A DNA stretch of 64,000 nt from Promicromonospora sp042731755 (GTDB lineage Bacteria; Actinomycetota; Actinomycetes; Actinomycetales; Cellulomonadaceae), in NCBI RefSeq assembly GCF_042731755.1, contig NZ_JBHWLR010000002.1:186001-250000 (forward strand), given 5' to 3'. The notes beneath the pieces were generated by a model that saw only the letters and a list, made by a program, of their open reading frames with translations, searched no databases and was not told the DNA's origin. Shown one piece after another: positions 27,036-34,442 of this stretch. A program made the position numbers and the translations under genes. Every line of letters begins with the position of its first letter. Position 1 is the first letter of the stretch.

Positions 27036-27653
27036 TCAGCCCTCCGTCAGCAGAGGCACGAGGTAGACGACGGAGAACGCCTCGTAGAGCGCGAACACCA
27101 CGAGCAGCGCGAGCGCCGGCAGGCTCAGCACGCCGAGCTGACGCAGCCCGTGCGCGTAGGCCTGCCGGCGGCTCCCGGCACCGACGGTCCGCGGCTGGAT
27201 CCATGCCCTGCCCAGGAGGTAGACACCGAGCGAGAGCAGCACGTAGGCCTGGACCTCCATGACCACGGTGAGCGAGTGCGGGACGAGCGTCAGCCAGCCG
27301 TCCCGGTCGGCCGGTGCGAGCATCAGGCCGACCGTGAACAGGACGTAGACGTACCAGACGATGCCCGCGAACGGCACGATCATCGACGGCAGGACGAGGT
27401 TGAGCAGGCCGGCGCGCAGGACGTTGTTGGCGAGGATCACGAGGGCGAACAGCCAGGGGCTCTCGAGCAGGGACCGGATCAGGTCGGCCGAGTCGCTGCT
27501 CTGGAAGGACTCCGTCTGCGCGGCCGTCAGGTCGGGAAAGAGCAGGCCCGCCCCGAAGCCGGCGAGGACCGAGCCGTACAGGATCGCGTTCAGGGCGAGA
27601 TACGCGCGGCGATTCGCCTGGATGGTCTGGAGGGCGTGCCGGAAGAGTCGCAT
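27036..27653 (-). CDS. SpoIIM-like (DUF95) membrane protein
   Basis: A 205-residue membrane protein related to stage II sporulation protein M. Seen are NRRAYLALNAILYGSV near the N-terminus, LVILANNVLRAGLLNLVLPS in the middle with the conserved N-N, and LTLVPHSLTVVMEVQAYVL with the conserved H...E pair. Non-sporulating actinobacteria carry such proteins with unknown roles. ATG 27653 is placed seven bases after GGAG; another in-frame ATG at 27659 is too close to it. Confidence 0.75.
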   Translation of the reverse strand: MRLFRHALQTIQANRRAYLALNAILYGSVLAGFGAGLLFPDLTAAQTESFQSSDSADLIRSLLESPWLFALVILANNVLRAGLLNLVLPSMIVPFAGIVWYVYVLFTVGLMLAPADRDGWLTLVPHSLTVVMEVQAYVLLSLGVYLLGRAWIQPRTVGAGSRRQAYAHGLRQLGVLSLPALALLVVFALYEAFSVVYLVPLLTEG

Positions 27654-27756
27654 GCTCATGCTCCATGAAGTGGTCGACAGGGCCGCCGGACCGGACGGCC
27701 GAGCGCTACTCCAGACCATGTCGCAAGGGCACGGTCAAGTACCTGGGACGCGCTCG

Positions 27757-27954
27757 TCAGCCCGGCGGGCTGGTGAGCACCTGGCGAACGACCTCGATGA
27801 GGTCACCGAAGGTCTCGTACCGGCCCGGGTTCGCCTGAAGCAGCCACAGGTACGTGTCCGCTTCCGCGTCGGTGACTGTCCTGGCGCGGATCGCGTCGTC
27901 CAGGGCGTCGCGGAGCTGCTCGTCGCAGCCTGGCAGCGACATGGTGCTGGGCAT
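27757..27954 (-). CDS. Small helical protein of unknown function
   Basis: A 65-residue ORF preceded by AGAGGA seven bases from its ATG, which supports it being real. It is predicted helical and acidic at the start (CDEQLRDALDDAIRARTVTDA) and ends VVRQVLTSPPG. I do not recognise a family. It is divergent from the cysteine-rich peptide operon, whose operator region lies between them, so a role in its control or in self-protection is possible but unproven. Confidence 0.55.
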   Translation of the reverse strand: MPSTMSLPGCDEQLRDALDDAIRARTVTDAEADTYLWLLQANPGRYETFGDLIEVVRQVLTSPPG

Positions 27955-28378
27955 CGTGGGTCCTCTCGTCGTGCGGGGTCTCTGCCTTCACCGCCTTCCC
28001 GGACCAGTGAAGTCCGTGACCCTGGGACACGGTCAACTCCGCGTTGTCGCCGACCGAGCTGACCCACTGGATGGGCTCGGCGGGCGATGTACCCGCCCCT
28101 CGACGTCGATCAGGAGGCGCGGGTCGGGTCGCCACGCCTGCCATGCCTCTCGTAGCTGAGGGCGCCGTCGTGCCCGCGTACAGATCGACCATAGGTTCGC
28201 CATAGCGCGGCCGACCACTCTTCTTGTGCGACGACATCCGTCGCTGGACGACGCCGAACCGACTCTGTGCCGGCCGTTGGAACTGTCGGTGCAGCTGCCG
28301 GCGCGTCGTTCCTGGTGGCCTCGGTCATGGACTGGTTCACACGGCGTCGTCGGCAACCGCGGAGAAAGTAGGAGTGGG
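27955..28378. other. Control region upstream of the cysteine-rich peptide operon
   Basis: This 424-bp gap has no convincing gene. Open frames here overlap each other on both strands and have no ribosome-binding sites. It holds the CCATAG direct-repeat operator and presumably the divergent promoters for the small protein on the left and the peptide genes on the right. The transcript leader before the first peptide gene would be up to about 170 nt. Confidence 0.5.
28189..28208 (+). promoter_or_regulatory. Direct-repeat operator, copy 1 (SARP-type spacing)
   Basis: CCATAG at 28189 and CCATAG at 28200 lie exactly 11 bp apart, one helical turn, followed by a GCG-rich stretch ending GGCCG. Almost the same block recurs at 32581. 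Direct repeats with 11-bp spacing are typical of SARP regulator sites, and a SARP gene is about 9.4 kb away. It lies about 175 bp before the first peptide start. Confidence 0.65.
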
Positions 28379-28600
28379 ATGAGCAAGCTGTTCACGCAGT
28401 TCGGCGAAGCGATCCTCCAGAAGGTCGCCCCCGTGCAGACGGCCGAGGCCGTCTGCATCACCAACTACCAGTACCGGTGCGAGTCCAGCGAAAGGTGTCG
28501 TGCCCAGCCGCAGACGACGGGCAACCGTCAGCGGCGCGCCTGCTACACGGGTTCCTGCCCGCCCAGCTGCACCGCCTGGGCCGACAACGGCTGTTGCTGA
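28379..28600 (+). CDS. Cysteine-rich secreted peptide precursor 1
   Basis: A 73-residue peptide preceded by AGGAG. Residues 1-24 form an amphipathic leader (MSKLFTQFGEAILQKVAP and then TAEA) that lacks the hydrophobic core of a Sec signal. Residues 25-73 carry eight cysteines (26, 34, 40, 55, 60, 64, 72, 73), the last two adjacent at the C-terminus (GCC). The predicted core is cationic. A probable cleavage site is A-E-A before Val25. The paralogue downstream keeps the leader and cysteine pattern. Neighbouring redox, export and S26 peptidase genes imply an exported, disulfide-bonded peptide such as a bacteriocin; activity is inference. Confidence 0.85.
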   Translation: MSKLFTQFGEAILQKVAPVQTAEAVCITNYQYRCESSERCRAQPQTTGNRQRRACYTGSCPPSCTAWADNGCC

Positions 28601-28636
28601 CTGCCAGCAAGAGATCACGACGAACGAAGGACTGAG

Positions 28637-28861
28637 ATGAGCAACCTCTTCACGCAGCTCGGTGACCTGGTCCTCGAGAAGGTAGCGCCGCAGCAGACTG
28701 CCGAAGCCGTCTGCGTCAGAACTCGCCAGACGCGGTGCAATACCAACTTTTTCTGCGAAGTCGGCAACGTCTGGTACCGAGGGTGGCGCGAGCACCGGGA
28801 CTGCTACGACGGGACGTCCTGCTCGGGCTGCAACTCGTGGGTGAGCACAGGCTGCTGCTGA
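28637..28861 (+). CDS. Cysteine-rich secreted peptide precursor 2
   Basis: A 74-residue paralogue of precursor 1, starting 36 bp after it behind GAAGGA. The leader is nearly the same (MSNLFTQLGDLVLEKVAP and then TAEAVC), while the core differs apart from its eight cysteines (26, 34, 40, 56, 62, 65, 73, 74) and the final GCC. Shared spacing is C-x7-C-x5-C-x14/15-C-x4/5-C-x2/3-C-x7-CC. Strong leader conservation with a divergent core is the pattern of a processed peptide family, and a tandem pair may be a two-peptide system. No lanthionine, radical SAM or cyclodehydratase enzyme is nearby. Confidence 0.85.
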   Translation: MSNLFTQLGDLVLEKVAPQQTAEAVCVRTRQTRCNTNFFCEVGNVWYRGWREHRDCYDGTSCSGCNSWVSTGCC

Positions 28862-28869
28862 CCACGACC

Positions 28870-28900
28870 GCCGGCGCCGGGCACAGTGACCGGCGCCGGC
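28870..28900 (+). terminator. Perfect 11-bp stem-loop after the peptide genes
   Basis: GCCGGCGCCGG and its exact complement CCGGCGCCGGC enclose a nine-base loop, beginning eight bases after the precursor 2 stop. There is no T-run. Its place between small abundant-product genes and the machinery genes suggests partial termination or mRNA protection, giving more peptide transcript than transporter transcript; that role is inferred. Confidence 0.6.
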
Positions 28901-28933
28901 GACCGACCACCGCCCGCCACCCCTGGAGTTGAT

Positions 28934-29527
28934 GTGCTCGTCACCCTGGTCCTGTTCGTCCAGCTCGCCGTGGCCGGCGTCTTGCTCACGTCCGGTGTCG
29001 CCAAGTTGCGCGGCGACGCCAACCGGAACACCTGGGCGACGGTGCTCGGCAGGGCGCCCAAACCGCTCCGGCACCTACCCGCCGCCGCGATGTCGCGACT
29101 CCATGTCGGGGTCGAGGTCCTGGTGGGCGGCGCGCTGCTGCTCAGCACGGTCGTCCCCCGGCTCGTCCTGCCCGCGCTGGTCGTCGCTGCGCTCCTGCTC
29201 GTGGGGTTCACCGGGCTCGCCTTGTACTCCGCCGTCACAGGCCGCTCGGTCACGTGCTCGTGCTTCGGCGCGAGCACCACGCCGCTCGGCTGGGCGCACG
29301 TGGGCCGCAACCTCGTGCTGACCGGCCTGACGGTTTCCGGTGTCGCGGCGTCGGCCCGGACGACGGGCACAGTCGACAACGCCATGCTCTCGACGCCCGG
29401 CCACGCCGCCCTCGCGGTCCTCGGTGCCGTCGCTGTCACGGCGCTGACCTTCTTCTTCGACGACGTCATCGACCTGCTCGTGCCTCGTACACCGGTCCGG
29501 TCCGGCGTGCGCGGACCTGTCCGCTGA
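28934..29527 (+). CDS. MauE/DoxX-like redox-associated membrane protein
   Basis: A 197-residue protein with four or five hydrophobic helices. Features of the MauE/DoxX family include SGVAKLRG at the end of helix 1 and a Cys-x-Cys-Phe-Gly motif (TCSCFG, residues 107-112) at a helix end. Family members support disulfide formation or electron transfer together with thioredoxin-like partners. GTG at 28934 has GGAG in front. Immediately downstream is a thioredoxin-like gene, so the pair probably oxidises the cysteines of the two peptides outside the membrane, comparable in logic to BdbA/BdbB in the sublancin cluster. Confidence 0.82.
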   Translation: MLVTLVLFVQLAVAGVLLTSGVAKLRGDANRNTWATVLGRAPKPLRHLPAAAMSRLHVGVEVLVGGALLLSTVVPRLVLPALVVAALLLVGFTGLALYSAVTGRSVTCSCFGASTTPLGWAHVGRNLVLTGLTVSGVAASARTTGTVDNAMLSTPGHAALAVLGAVAVTALTFFFDDVIDLLVPRTPVRSGVRGPVR

Positions 29528-29566
29528 CTCCTCTCCCCAGAGAACCCAGCAAGAACGGAGACCCCC

Positions 29567-30127
29567 GTGGCAGTCCTGACCACCGCCGTCGTACTCCTCG
29601 GCATCCTCGCCGTGTTCAACATCGTGCTCACCCTCGCGCTCGCCCGTCGCGTCCGCAGCGGTACGGAAGCCGGGCACTCCCATGGCACCCCTACATTCCC
29701 GGACCTGGACGAGGTCAGGGCCGGGTCCTCGATCCGGCCCTTCGCGGTGACGACGACGACGGGTTCCGCTGTGTCGTACGAGGACCGGTACGGCGACACC
29801 GCCGTGTACGCCTTCTTCGACACCGGCTGCGGCACGTGCGCCAAGGAGCTGCAGCCGCTCGTCGACCTCGTGCACCGCGAGGGGTTCACCCCTCACCAGG
29901 TGATCGCGTTCGTGGTGCACGAGCAGTACGGGAGCGACGAGAAGCGCGACGAGTACCTGGGCGTCCTCGGTGACGCGGTGACCGTCGTCGTGCACGAGCG
30001 CGGCGAGATCGACCTGCCGTTCGAAGCCGGCGGATACCCGGCATTCGTGCTGGTCGACGCGTCCGGGCAGGTGTTGCGCTCGGGTGTGGAGGTCAGCGAC
30101 CTCGACACGGTCCTCGCGCCGGTATGA
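29567..30127 (+). CDS. Membrane-anchored thioredoxin-like (TlpA/redoxin) protein
   Basis: A 186-residue protein with an N-terminal transmembrane helix (residues 3-26) and an extracytoplasmic thioredoxin fold. The active site is Cys88-Gly-Thr-Cys91 in FFDTGCGTCAKELQ, and the cis-proline loop is GGYPAFVLVD. GTG at 29567 follows GGAG. The stop overlaps the ABC exporter start (ATGA). It probably oxidises or isomerises disulfides in the eight-cysteine peptides, working with the MauE-like protein encoded before it. Confidence 0.85.
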   Translation: MAVLTTAVVLLGILAVFNIVLTLALARRVRSGTEAGHSHGTPTFPDLDEVRAGSSIRPFAVTTTTGSAVSYEDRYGDTAVYAFFDTGCGTCAKELQPLVDLVHREGFTPHQVIAFVVHEQYGSDEKRDEYLGVLGDAVTVVVHERGEIDLPFEAGGYPAFVLVDASGQVLRSGVEVSDLDTVLAPV

Positions 30128-32043
30128 CCGACGCCGGCGGCAACGCCCGCACCCTGACCGCAGCGGTCCGTGCCGTACGTGCCGGTGCCGGGCGGGCCGG
30201 CCGGACCGTCGCCCTGTGCTGGCAGGCCGCGCCCGGTGCGCTGACCGTGCACGTGCTCCTGACCGTGGTCGACGCCTTGCTGCCGGCCGGCGTGCTGCTC
30301 GCCACCAAGTGGCTGCTGGACGTAGTCCAGCTCGGTTCCGATGCCGACGGCGTGCCACAGCTCCTGCGGGACCGGCCCGTGGCGATCGTGCTGGCGCTGG
30401 CCGCCATGACGTTGGCCGGCGCGCTCCTGAGCCAGGTGATCCAGTACGTCGGCGCCCGGACTCGCCGTGCGGCCACCCTGCTGGTCACCGGGCGGCTGTT
30501 CGCGGCGGTCACCCGGCTCAGCGGCCTGCGCCACTTCGAGGACCCGGCGTTCCGCGACCGGCTCCGCATGGCGCAGACGTCCGCCGCCGACGCGCCCGAC
30601 GAGGTGATCGGGTCCCTGTTCGGTGCGGCCCGCAGCGTGCTGACGATCGCGAGCACCCTCGGCGTCCTGGTCCTGATCAGCCCGCTGATCGCCGTGCTGG
30701 TGGTCATGGCCGCCGTCCCCGGGCTGGTCGTGCAGCTGCTGCTGAACCGGGAGCATGCCGACGTCCTGTGGCAGATCAGCCCGCGGGCACGCCGGCTGGC
30801 GTTCTACCAAGACCTCATGATCCATCCGGTCGCGGCTGCGGAGGTCCGCCTCTTCGGCGTCGGAGGGTTTCTGGCGGGACGCATGGACCGGGAGCTCCGG
30901 GCCGTCAACGCCGCCGAGGAACGCGTCGACCGCAAGACCCTGCTGGCCCACGCGCCGCTGACCCTGGTCGGGACCCTGGTCACCGGCGGCGGCCTCGTCT
31001 GGGTGGTCCTCGGCGCACTGCGTGGCGACTTCACCGTCGGCGACGTCTCCGCCTTCGTCGGTGCGGCCGGCGGCGTCCAGGGCTCGTCCGCCATGCTGGT
31101 CATGTCCCTCGCGCGCGTGCACCACGTGCTGCTGCTCATGCGGCACTACGACGACGTGCTCGCGACACCCCAGGACCTCCGCCTGCCTGCGGGGGAGCCC
31201 CGGCCGGCGCGACCTCTGGAGCACGAGATCCGGCTGGACGACGTCTGGTTCCGGTACACCGACGACGGCCCCTGGGTGCTCCGCGGCGTCTCCCTGACCA
31301 TCCCGGCCCGCGGTTCGGTCGCCCTGGTCGGACTCAACGGCGCAGGCAAGAGCACCGTCGTCAAGCTCCTCACCCGGATGTACGACCCGGTGCGCGGTGC
31401 CATCCGGTGGGACGGCGTCGACCTCAGGGACCTCGACGTCGCCACGCTGCGCTCGCGGGTCAGCGCGGTCTTCCAGGACTTCGTCCAGTACGAGCTCTCG
31501 GCCCGGGAGAACATCGCTCTCGGATCGCTCGACGACCTGGACGACGACGCCAAGGTCCGCGCCGCCGCCGTCGCCGCCGGGGCGGCGCCGGTCGTCGAGC
31601 GACTGCGGAACGGCTACGACACGATGCTGTCGCGGACGTTCCTGTCCGACGACGAGACAGGGGATGAGGACCGGTCACGGCCGAGCACGACGCTGTCGGG
31701 CGGGCAGTGGCAGCGGCTCGCCCTGGCGCGCTCGCTCATGCGGGCCGGTCGTGACCTGCTGGTCCTCGACGAACCGACGTCGGGCCTGGACCCGCAGGCC
31801 GAGAGCGAGGTCCGGGACCTGGTCGGCACCCTGCGGTCCGGTACCGCGACCCTGCTCGTCTCGCACCGCCTCGGCGCCGTCCGGGACGCGCAGGAGATCG
31901 TGGTGCTGTCCGAGGGCGTGGCAGCCGAACGCGGTACGCACGACGAGCTGATGCGGCTCGGCGGCGAGTACGCCCGGCTCTTCAACCTGCAGGCGACCGG
32001 GTACCAGGACGCGGTGCCCGCGGTTGAAGGGGCTCCCGCGTGA
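30124..32043 (+). CDS. ABC exporter, fused permease-ATPase
   Basis: A 639-residue half-transporter. About six membrane segments fill residues 30-320; the ATPase domain has Walker A GLNGAGKST near 401, signature LSGGQWQRL near 525, Walker B LLVLDEPTSGLD, and the H-loop in LLVSHRLGAV. There is no N-terminal C39 peptidase domain, so leader removal must be done by another enzyme; an S26 peptidase gene follows with overlapping stop/start codons. It most likely exports the cysteine-rich peptides as a homodimer. Confidence 0.9.
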   Translation: MTDAGGNARTLTAAVRAVRAGAGRAGRTVALCWQAAPGALTVHVLLTVVDALLPAGVLLATKWLLDVVQLGSDADGVPQLLRDRPVAIVLALAAMTLAGALLSQVIQYVGARTRRAATLLVTGRLFAAVTRLSGLRHFEDPAFRDRLRMAQTSAADAPDEVIGSLFGAARSVLTIASTLGVLVLISPLIAVLVVMAAVPGLVVQLLLNREHADVLWQISPRARRLAFYQDLMIHPVAAAEVRLFGVGGFLAGRMDRELRAVNAAEERVDRKTLLAHAPLTLVGTLVTGGGLVWVVLGALRGDFTVGDVSAFVGAAGGVQGSSAMLVMSLARVHHVLLLMRHYDDVLATPQDLRLPAGEPRPARPLEHEIRLDDVWFRYTDDGPWVLRGVSLTIPARGSVALVGLNGAGKSTVVKLLTRMYDPVRGAIRWDGVDLRDLDVATLRSRVSAVFQDFVQYELSARENIALGSLDDLDDDAKVRAAAVAAGAAPVVERLRNGYDTMLSRTFLSDDETGDEDRSRPSTTLSGGQWQRLALARSLMRAGRDLLVLDEPTSGLDPQAESEVRDLVGTLRSGTATLLVSHRLGAVRDAQEIVVLSEGVAAERGTHDELMRLGGEYARLFNLQATGYQDAVPAVEGAPA

Positions 32044-32573
32044 CGGCATGGACGGGCGCGGTGGTGGAGGCATGGTCCGTCGTCGGCATGGCGGCGCTCG
32101 GGGCGACGGCGCTCGTCCTGGTGCTGCTGCGGCACGTGCGCCGGCGCTACGTCGTGGTCGTCGTCGACGGCGAGAGCATGGCGCCGGCGTACGCGCCGGG
32201 CGACCGCGTGCTGGTCCGGAGGGAGAGCCGCGCCCCGGCCCGAGGTGACGTCGTCGTCGTGCGCAAGCCCGATGTGACGTACGGGTGGCCGGCGGCGCCG
32301 GACGGTCCGGGCCCCGGCGCGCCGTCCGGCCGAAGATGGCTGCTGAAGCGGGTCGCCGCGACGGGCGGGGACCCGTGGCCGGACGTCGTCGGCCAGGCGG
32401 CGCGAGGCAGCGGGGGAGAGACGGTGCCGTCCGGCCACGTCGTGCTCCTGAGCGACAACCCGCGCGGGTCCGACTCCCGGCGGTGGGGTCCCTGTCCCGA
32501 GCACCAGGTCCTGGGCCGGGTCGCGCGGCGGATGTCGTACCGGTGGGCCTCGCGTCCGGCGCAGAGCCGGTAG
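32040..32573 (+). CDS. S26 family signal peptidase-like protease
   Basis: A 177-residue type I signal peptidase relative with one N-terminal membrane helix (residues 10-31). Catalytic Ser46 is in DGESMAPAY, Lys103 in RWLLKRVAATGGD, and the third box is LSDNPRGSDSRRWG. It is shorter than housekeeping LepB. The GTG start overlaps the exporter stop. Because the exporter lacks its own protease and both peptide leaders end in Ala-Glu-Ala, this enzyme is the best candidate for leader removal. Operator copy 2 begins 8 bp after its stop. Confidence 0.88.
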   Translation: MTAWTGAVVEAWSVVGMAALGATALVLVLLRHVRRRYVVVVVDGESMAPAYAPGDRVLVRRESRAPARGDVVVVRKPDVTYGWPAAPDGPGPGAPSGRRWLLKRVAATGGDPWPDVVGQAARGSGGETVPSGHVVLLSDNPRGSDSRRWGPCPEHQVLGRVARRMSYRWASRPAQSR

Positions 32574-32580
32574 AGACCCG

Positions 32581-32597
32581 CCATAGGTCCGTCATAG
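32581..32597 (+). promoter_or_regulatory. Direct-repeat operator, copy 2
   Basis: CCATAG at 32581 and TCATAG at 32592, 11 bp apart, followed by CGGCCG. The block matches copy 1 at 28189 in repeat, spacing and flanking GCGGCCG. It lies about 50 bp before the first secreted hydrolase start, where a promoter would be expected. It implies that the peptide operon and the hydrolase operon answer to the same regulator. Confidence 0.65.
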
Positions 32598-32649
32598 CGG
32601 CCGTTGCCAGGCTCACCGTGTCATGTCCCGCATCGAGTGAGGAATGAGC

Positions 32650-33522
32650 ATGGAACTGGTGATACGACGGGTCGGCACGGCCCTCGTGGCCGTCCTGGCG
32701 CTGATGGCGAGCCTGCTGGTCGTGGCTTCGACGGCGACTTCTGCGCAGGCTCTGGGGGACAGGTGTCCCGGGGAGCAGGTCAAGCGGTGCATCCGAGTGC
32801 TGCAGGTCGGTACGTCCTACTACGCGCATGCCGGCATCGAGGACCGGAACGGTGCGTACGACGTCGCCGTGAACAGCATCCAGCTGCAGCGGCACGACGG
32901 CGACACGTGGGTCACGGTCAAGGAGAACGGCAACTTCGACGGGTGGGCCGCGACCCGGGACGAGGGCGACACCGCCGCGCACTCCTGCACGAGCGGCGTG
33001 CACAGCTTCCGCGCACGCGCGTTCTTCCAGTGGTCGGGGCCCGACTCCGGCGAGCAGTGGCTGACCACCGACGTCGTCCCGGTGTGCGACGGTGCCTTCC
33101 AGGTGCCCTTCCCGTGCAGCGAGACCTGGACGGGAAGCACTCGCTCGGGCCACAGCCCGGCCAACGCCGTGGACTTCAACCGGAACCCCGACGAGGGGCA
33201 GCAGGTGTACGCGTCGGCGGGAGGAACCGTGACGACCGTCCGCGACCTGGGCGGTTCGTCCTACGGCAGGTACGTGATCATCACGCACAACGGCGGCTAC
33301 CAGACCCTGTACGCGCACCTGCAGAGCTTCGGTGTCTCGGTGGGCGACGCCGTCACCGTGCGGTCGGTGATCGGCCGGGTGGGCAGCACCGGCAACTCGT
33401 CGGGGGCGCACCTGCACTACGAGCAGCGGCTGAACGGCGACGACGTGCGGGTCAGGTTCGTCAACGCGGACCCCGTCTACTACGGGGACAAGAACCTGAG
33501 CCGGGACTCGGAGTGCCTCTGA
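32650..33522 (+). CDS. Secreted M23-family peptidase with shared N-terminal domain
   Basis: A 290-residue exported protein. The signal peptide ends at SAQA-LGDR. Residues about 35-145 form a cysteine-containing domain shared with the next protein. The rest is an M23 (LytM) metallopeptidase: GHSPANAVDFN carries the first zinc ligands and GAHLHYE the HxH motif, with VIITHNGGYQTLYAHL between. M23 enzymes cut peptidoglycan cross-bridges. ATG 32650 sits six bases after AGGA; an ATG at 32644 directly touches it. It is the first gene behind operator copy 2. Confidence 0.86.
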   Translation: MELVIRRVGTALVAVLALMASLLVVASTATSAQALGDRCPGEQVKRCIRVLQVGTSYYAHAGIEDRNGAYDVAVNSIQLQRHDGDTWVTVKENGNFDGWAATRDEGDTAAHSCTSGVHSFRARAFFQWSGPDSGEQWLTTDVVPVCDGAFQVPFPCSETWTGSTRSGHSPANAVDFNRNPDEGQQVYASAGGTVTTVRDLGGSSYGRYVIITHNGGYQTLYAHLQSFGVSVGDAVTVRSVIGRVGSTGNSSGAHLHYEQRLNGDDVRVRFVNADPVYYGDKNLSRDSECL

Positions 33523-34391
33523 TGGCGGCCGTGGTGGAGTCCCGCGTGCCCGCGCGGCGGAACGGCGTCCTCGTGGCCTGCGCGCTCGTCCTGGCGCTGG
33601 TGGCGAGCCTCCTGGGCGCGGTGTCGACCGCGACCCCGGCGCAGGCCCTGGGGGATACGTGCTTCGGTGAGCAGGTCAAGCGGTGCATCAGGGTCCTGAG
33701 GTCTGGGGACTCGTTCTACGCGCACGCCGGGATCGAGGACGAGAACGGTGCGTACGACGTCGCCGTGAACCAGGTCCAGCTGCAGCGGCACGACGGCACG
33801 GAGTGGGTGACGGTCAAGTCGCTCGGCGACTTCGACGGCTGGGCCGCGACCCGGGACGAGGGGGACACCGGCCTGCACGGCTGCTCCAGCGGCGTGCACA
33901 GCTTCCGGGCACGGGCGTTCTTCCAGTGGTCGGGGCCCGACTCCGGCGAGCAGTGGCTGACCACGGACAACGTGGCACCGTGCGGCGAGTCCTGCAAGAA
34001 CGCGTACGGGAACCCCCGCACCTGTGCGGGGGCCGTCGACTGGGCCGAGAGCCGGGTCGGCGTGACGGGGTGGGGCGGTCTGTGCGACCGCTTCGTGGCG
34101 AACGCCTACGGCTGGGACCACAGCGGGTCGGCGAGCGCCATCATCCACTGGAACGCCGTCGCGTCCGGGAACAAGCACGCGGGCGACCGCTCCGTGCCCG
34201 CCGGTGGGCTTGCGTTCTTCCGCGGCGGCGAGCACGGGCACGTGATGATCTCGGTCGGGGGCGGCACCTTCGTCTCCAACGACATCGACGGCTACGCCAG
34301 GATCTCGACCGCCACGATCGCTGAGGTCGAGAGCGAGTGGGGGTACACCTATCTCGGCTGGGCACAGCCCTGGTTCCAGGCCAACCACTGA
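33522..34391 (+). CDS. Secreted CHAP/NlpC-P60-like hydrolase with the same N-terminal domain
   Basis: A 289-residue secreted paralogue. The signal peptide ends at PAQA-LGDT. The N-terminal domain (about 40-150) is close to that of the M23 protein, including GEQVKRCIRVL, YDVAVN, GWAATRDEGDT and FFQWSGPDSGEQWLTTD. The C-terminal domain is cysteine-peptidase-like: GLCDRFVANAYG holds the probable nucleophile and HGHVMISVGGG the histidine. Such enzymes cleave peptidoglycan stems or amide bonds. The start overlaps the previous stop by one base (TGATG). Confidence 0.83.
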   Translation: MAAVVESRVPARRNGVLVACALVLALVASLLGAVSTATPAQALGDTCFGEQVKRCIRVLRSGDSFYAHAGIEDENGAYDVAVNQVQLQRHDGTEWVTVKSLGDFDGWAATRDEGDTGLHGCSSGVHSFRARAFFQWSGPDSGEQWLTTDNVAPCGESCKNAYGNPRTCAGAVDWAESRVGVTGWGGLCDRFVANAYGWDHSGSASAIIHWNAVASGNKHAGDRSVPAGGLAFFRGGEHGHVMISVGGGTFVSNDIDGYARISTATIAEVESEWGYTYLGWAQPWFQANH

Positions 34392-34442
34392 GGTGATCGT
34401 CCTGACGCGCTGACAAGGATCCGTGACGGAGAGGAAGGGATC

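Noticed and set aside
28226..28600. Longer 124-residue start for peptide precursor 1
   Set aside because: The extension is Arg/Pro/Ser-rich, is absent from the paralogue, and covers the leader region; the internal ATG has AGGAG and matches the second precursor.
28379..28861. Lanthipeptide or sactipeptide precursors
   Set aside because: No LanB, LanM, LanKC, LanL or radical SAM gene lies nearby, while two redox proteins do. Disulfide bonding explains the cysteines better.
28337..29074. Minus-strand frame opposite the cysteine-rich peptide genes
   Set aside because: The plus-strand peptides have ribosome-binding sites and are paralogous to each other; the minus frame shows no protein-like pattern.
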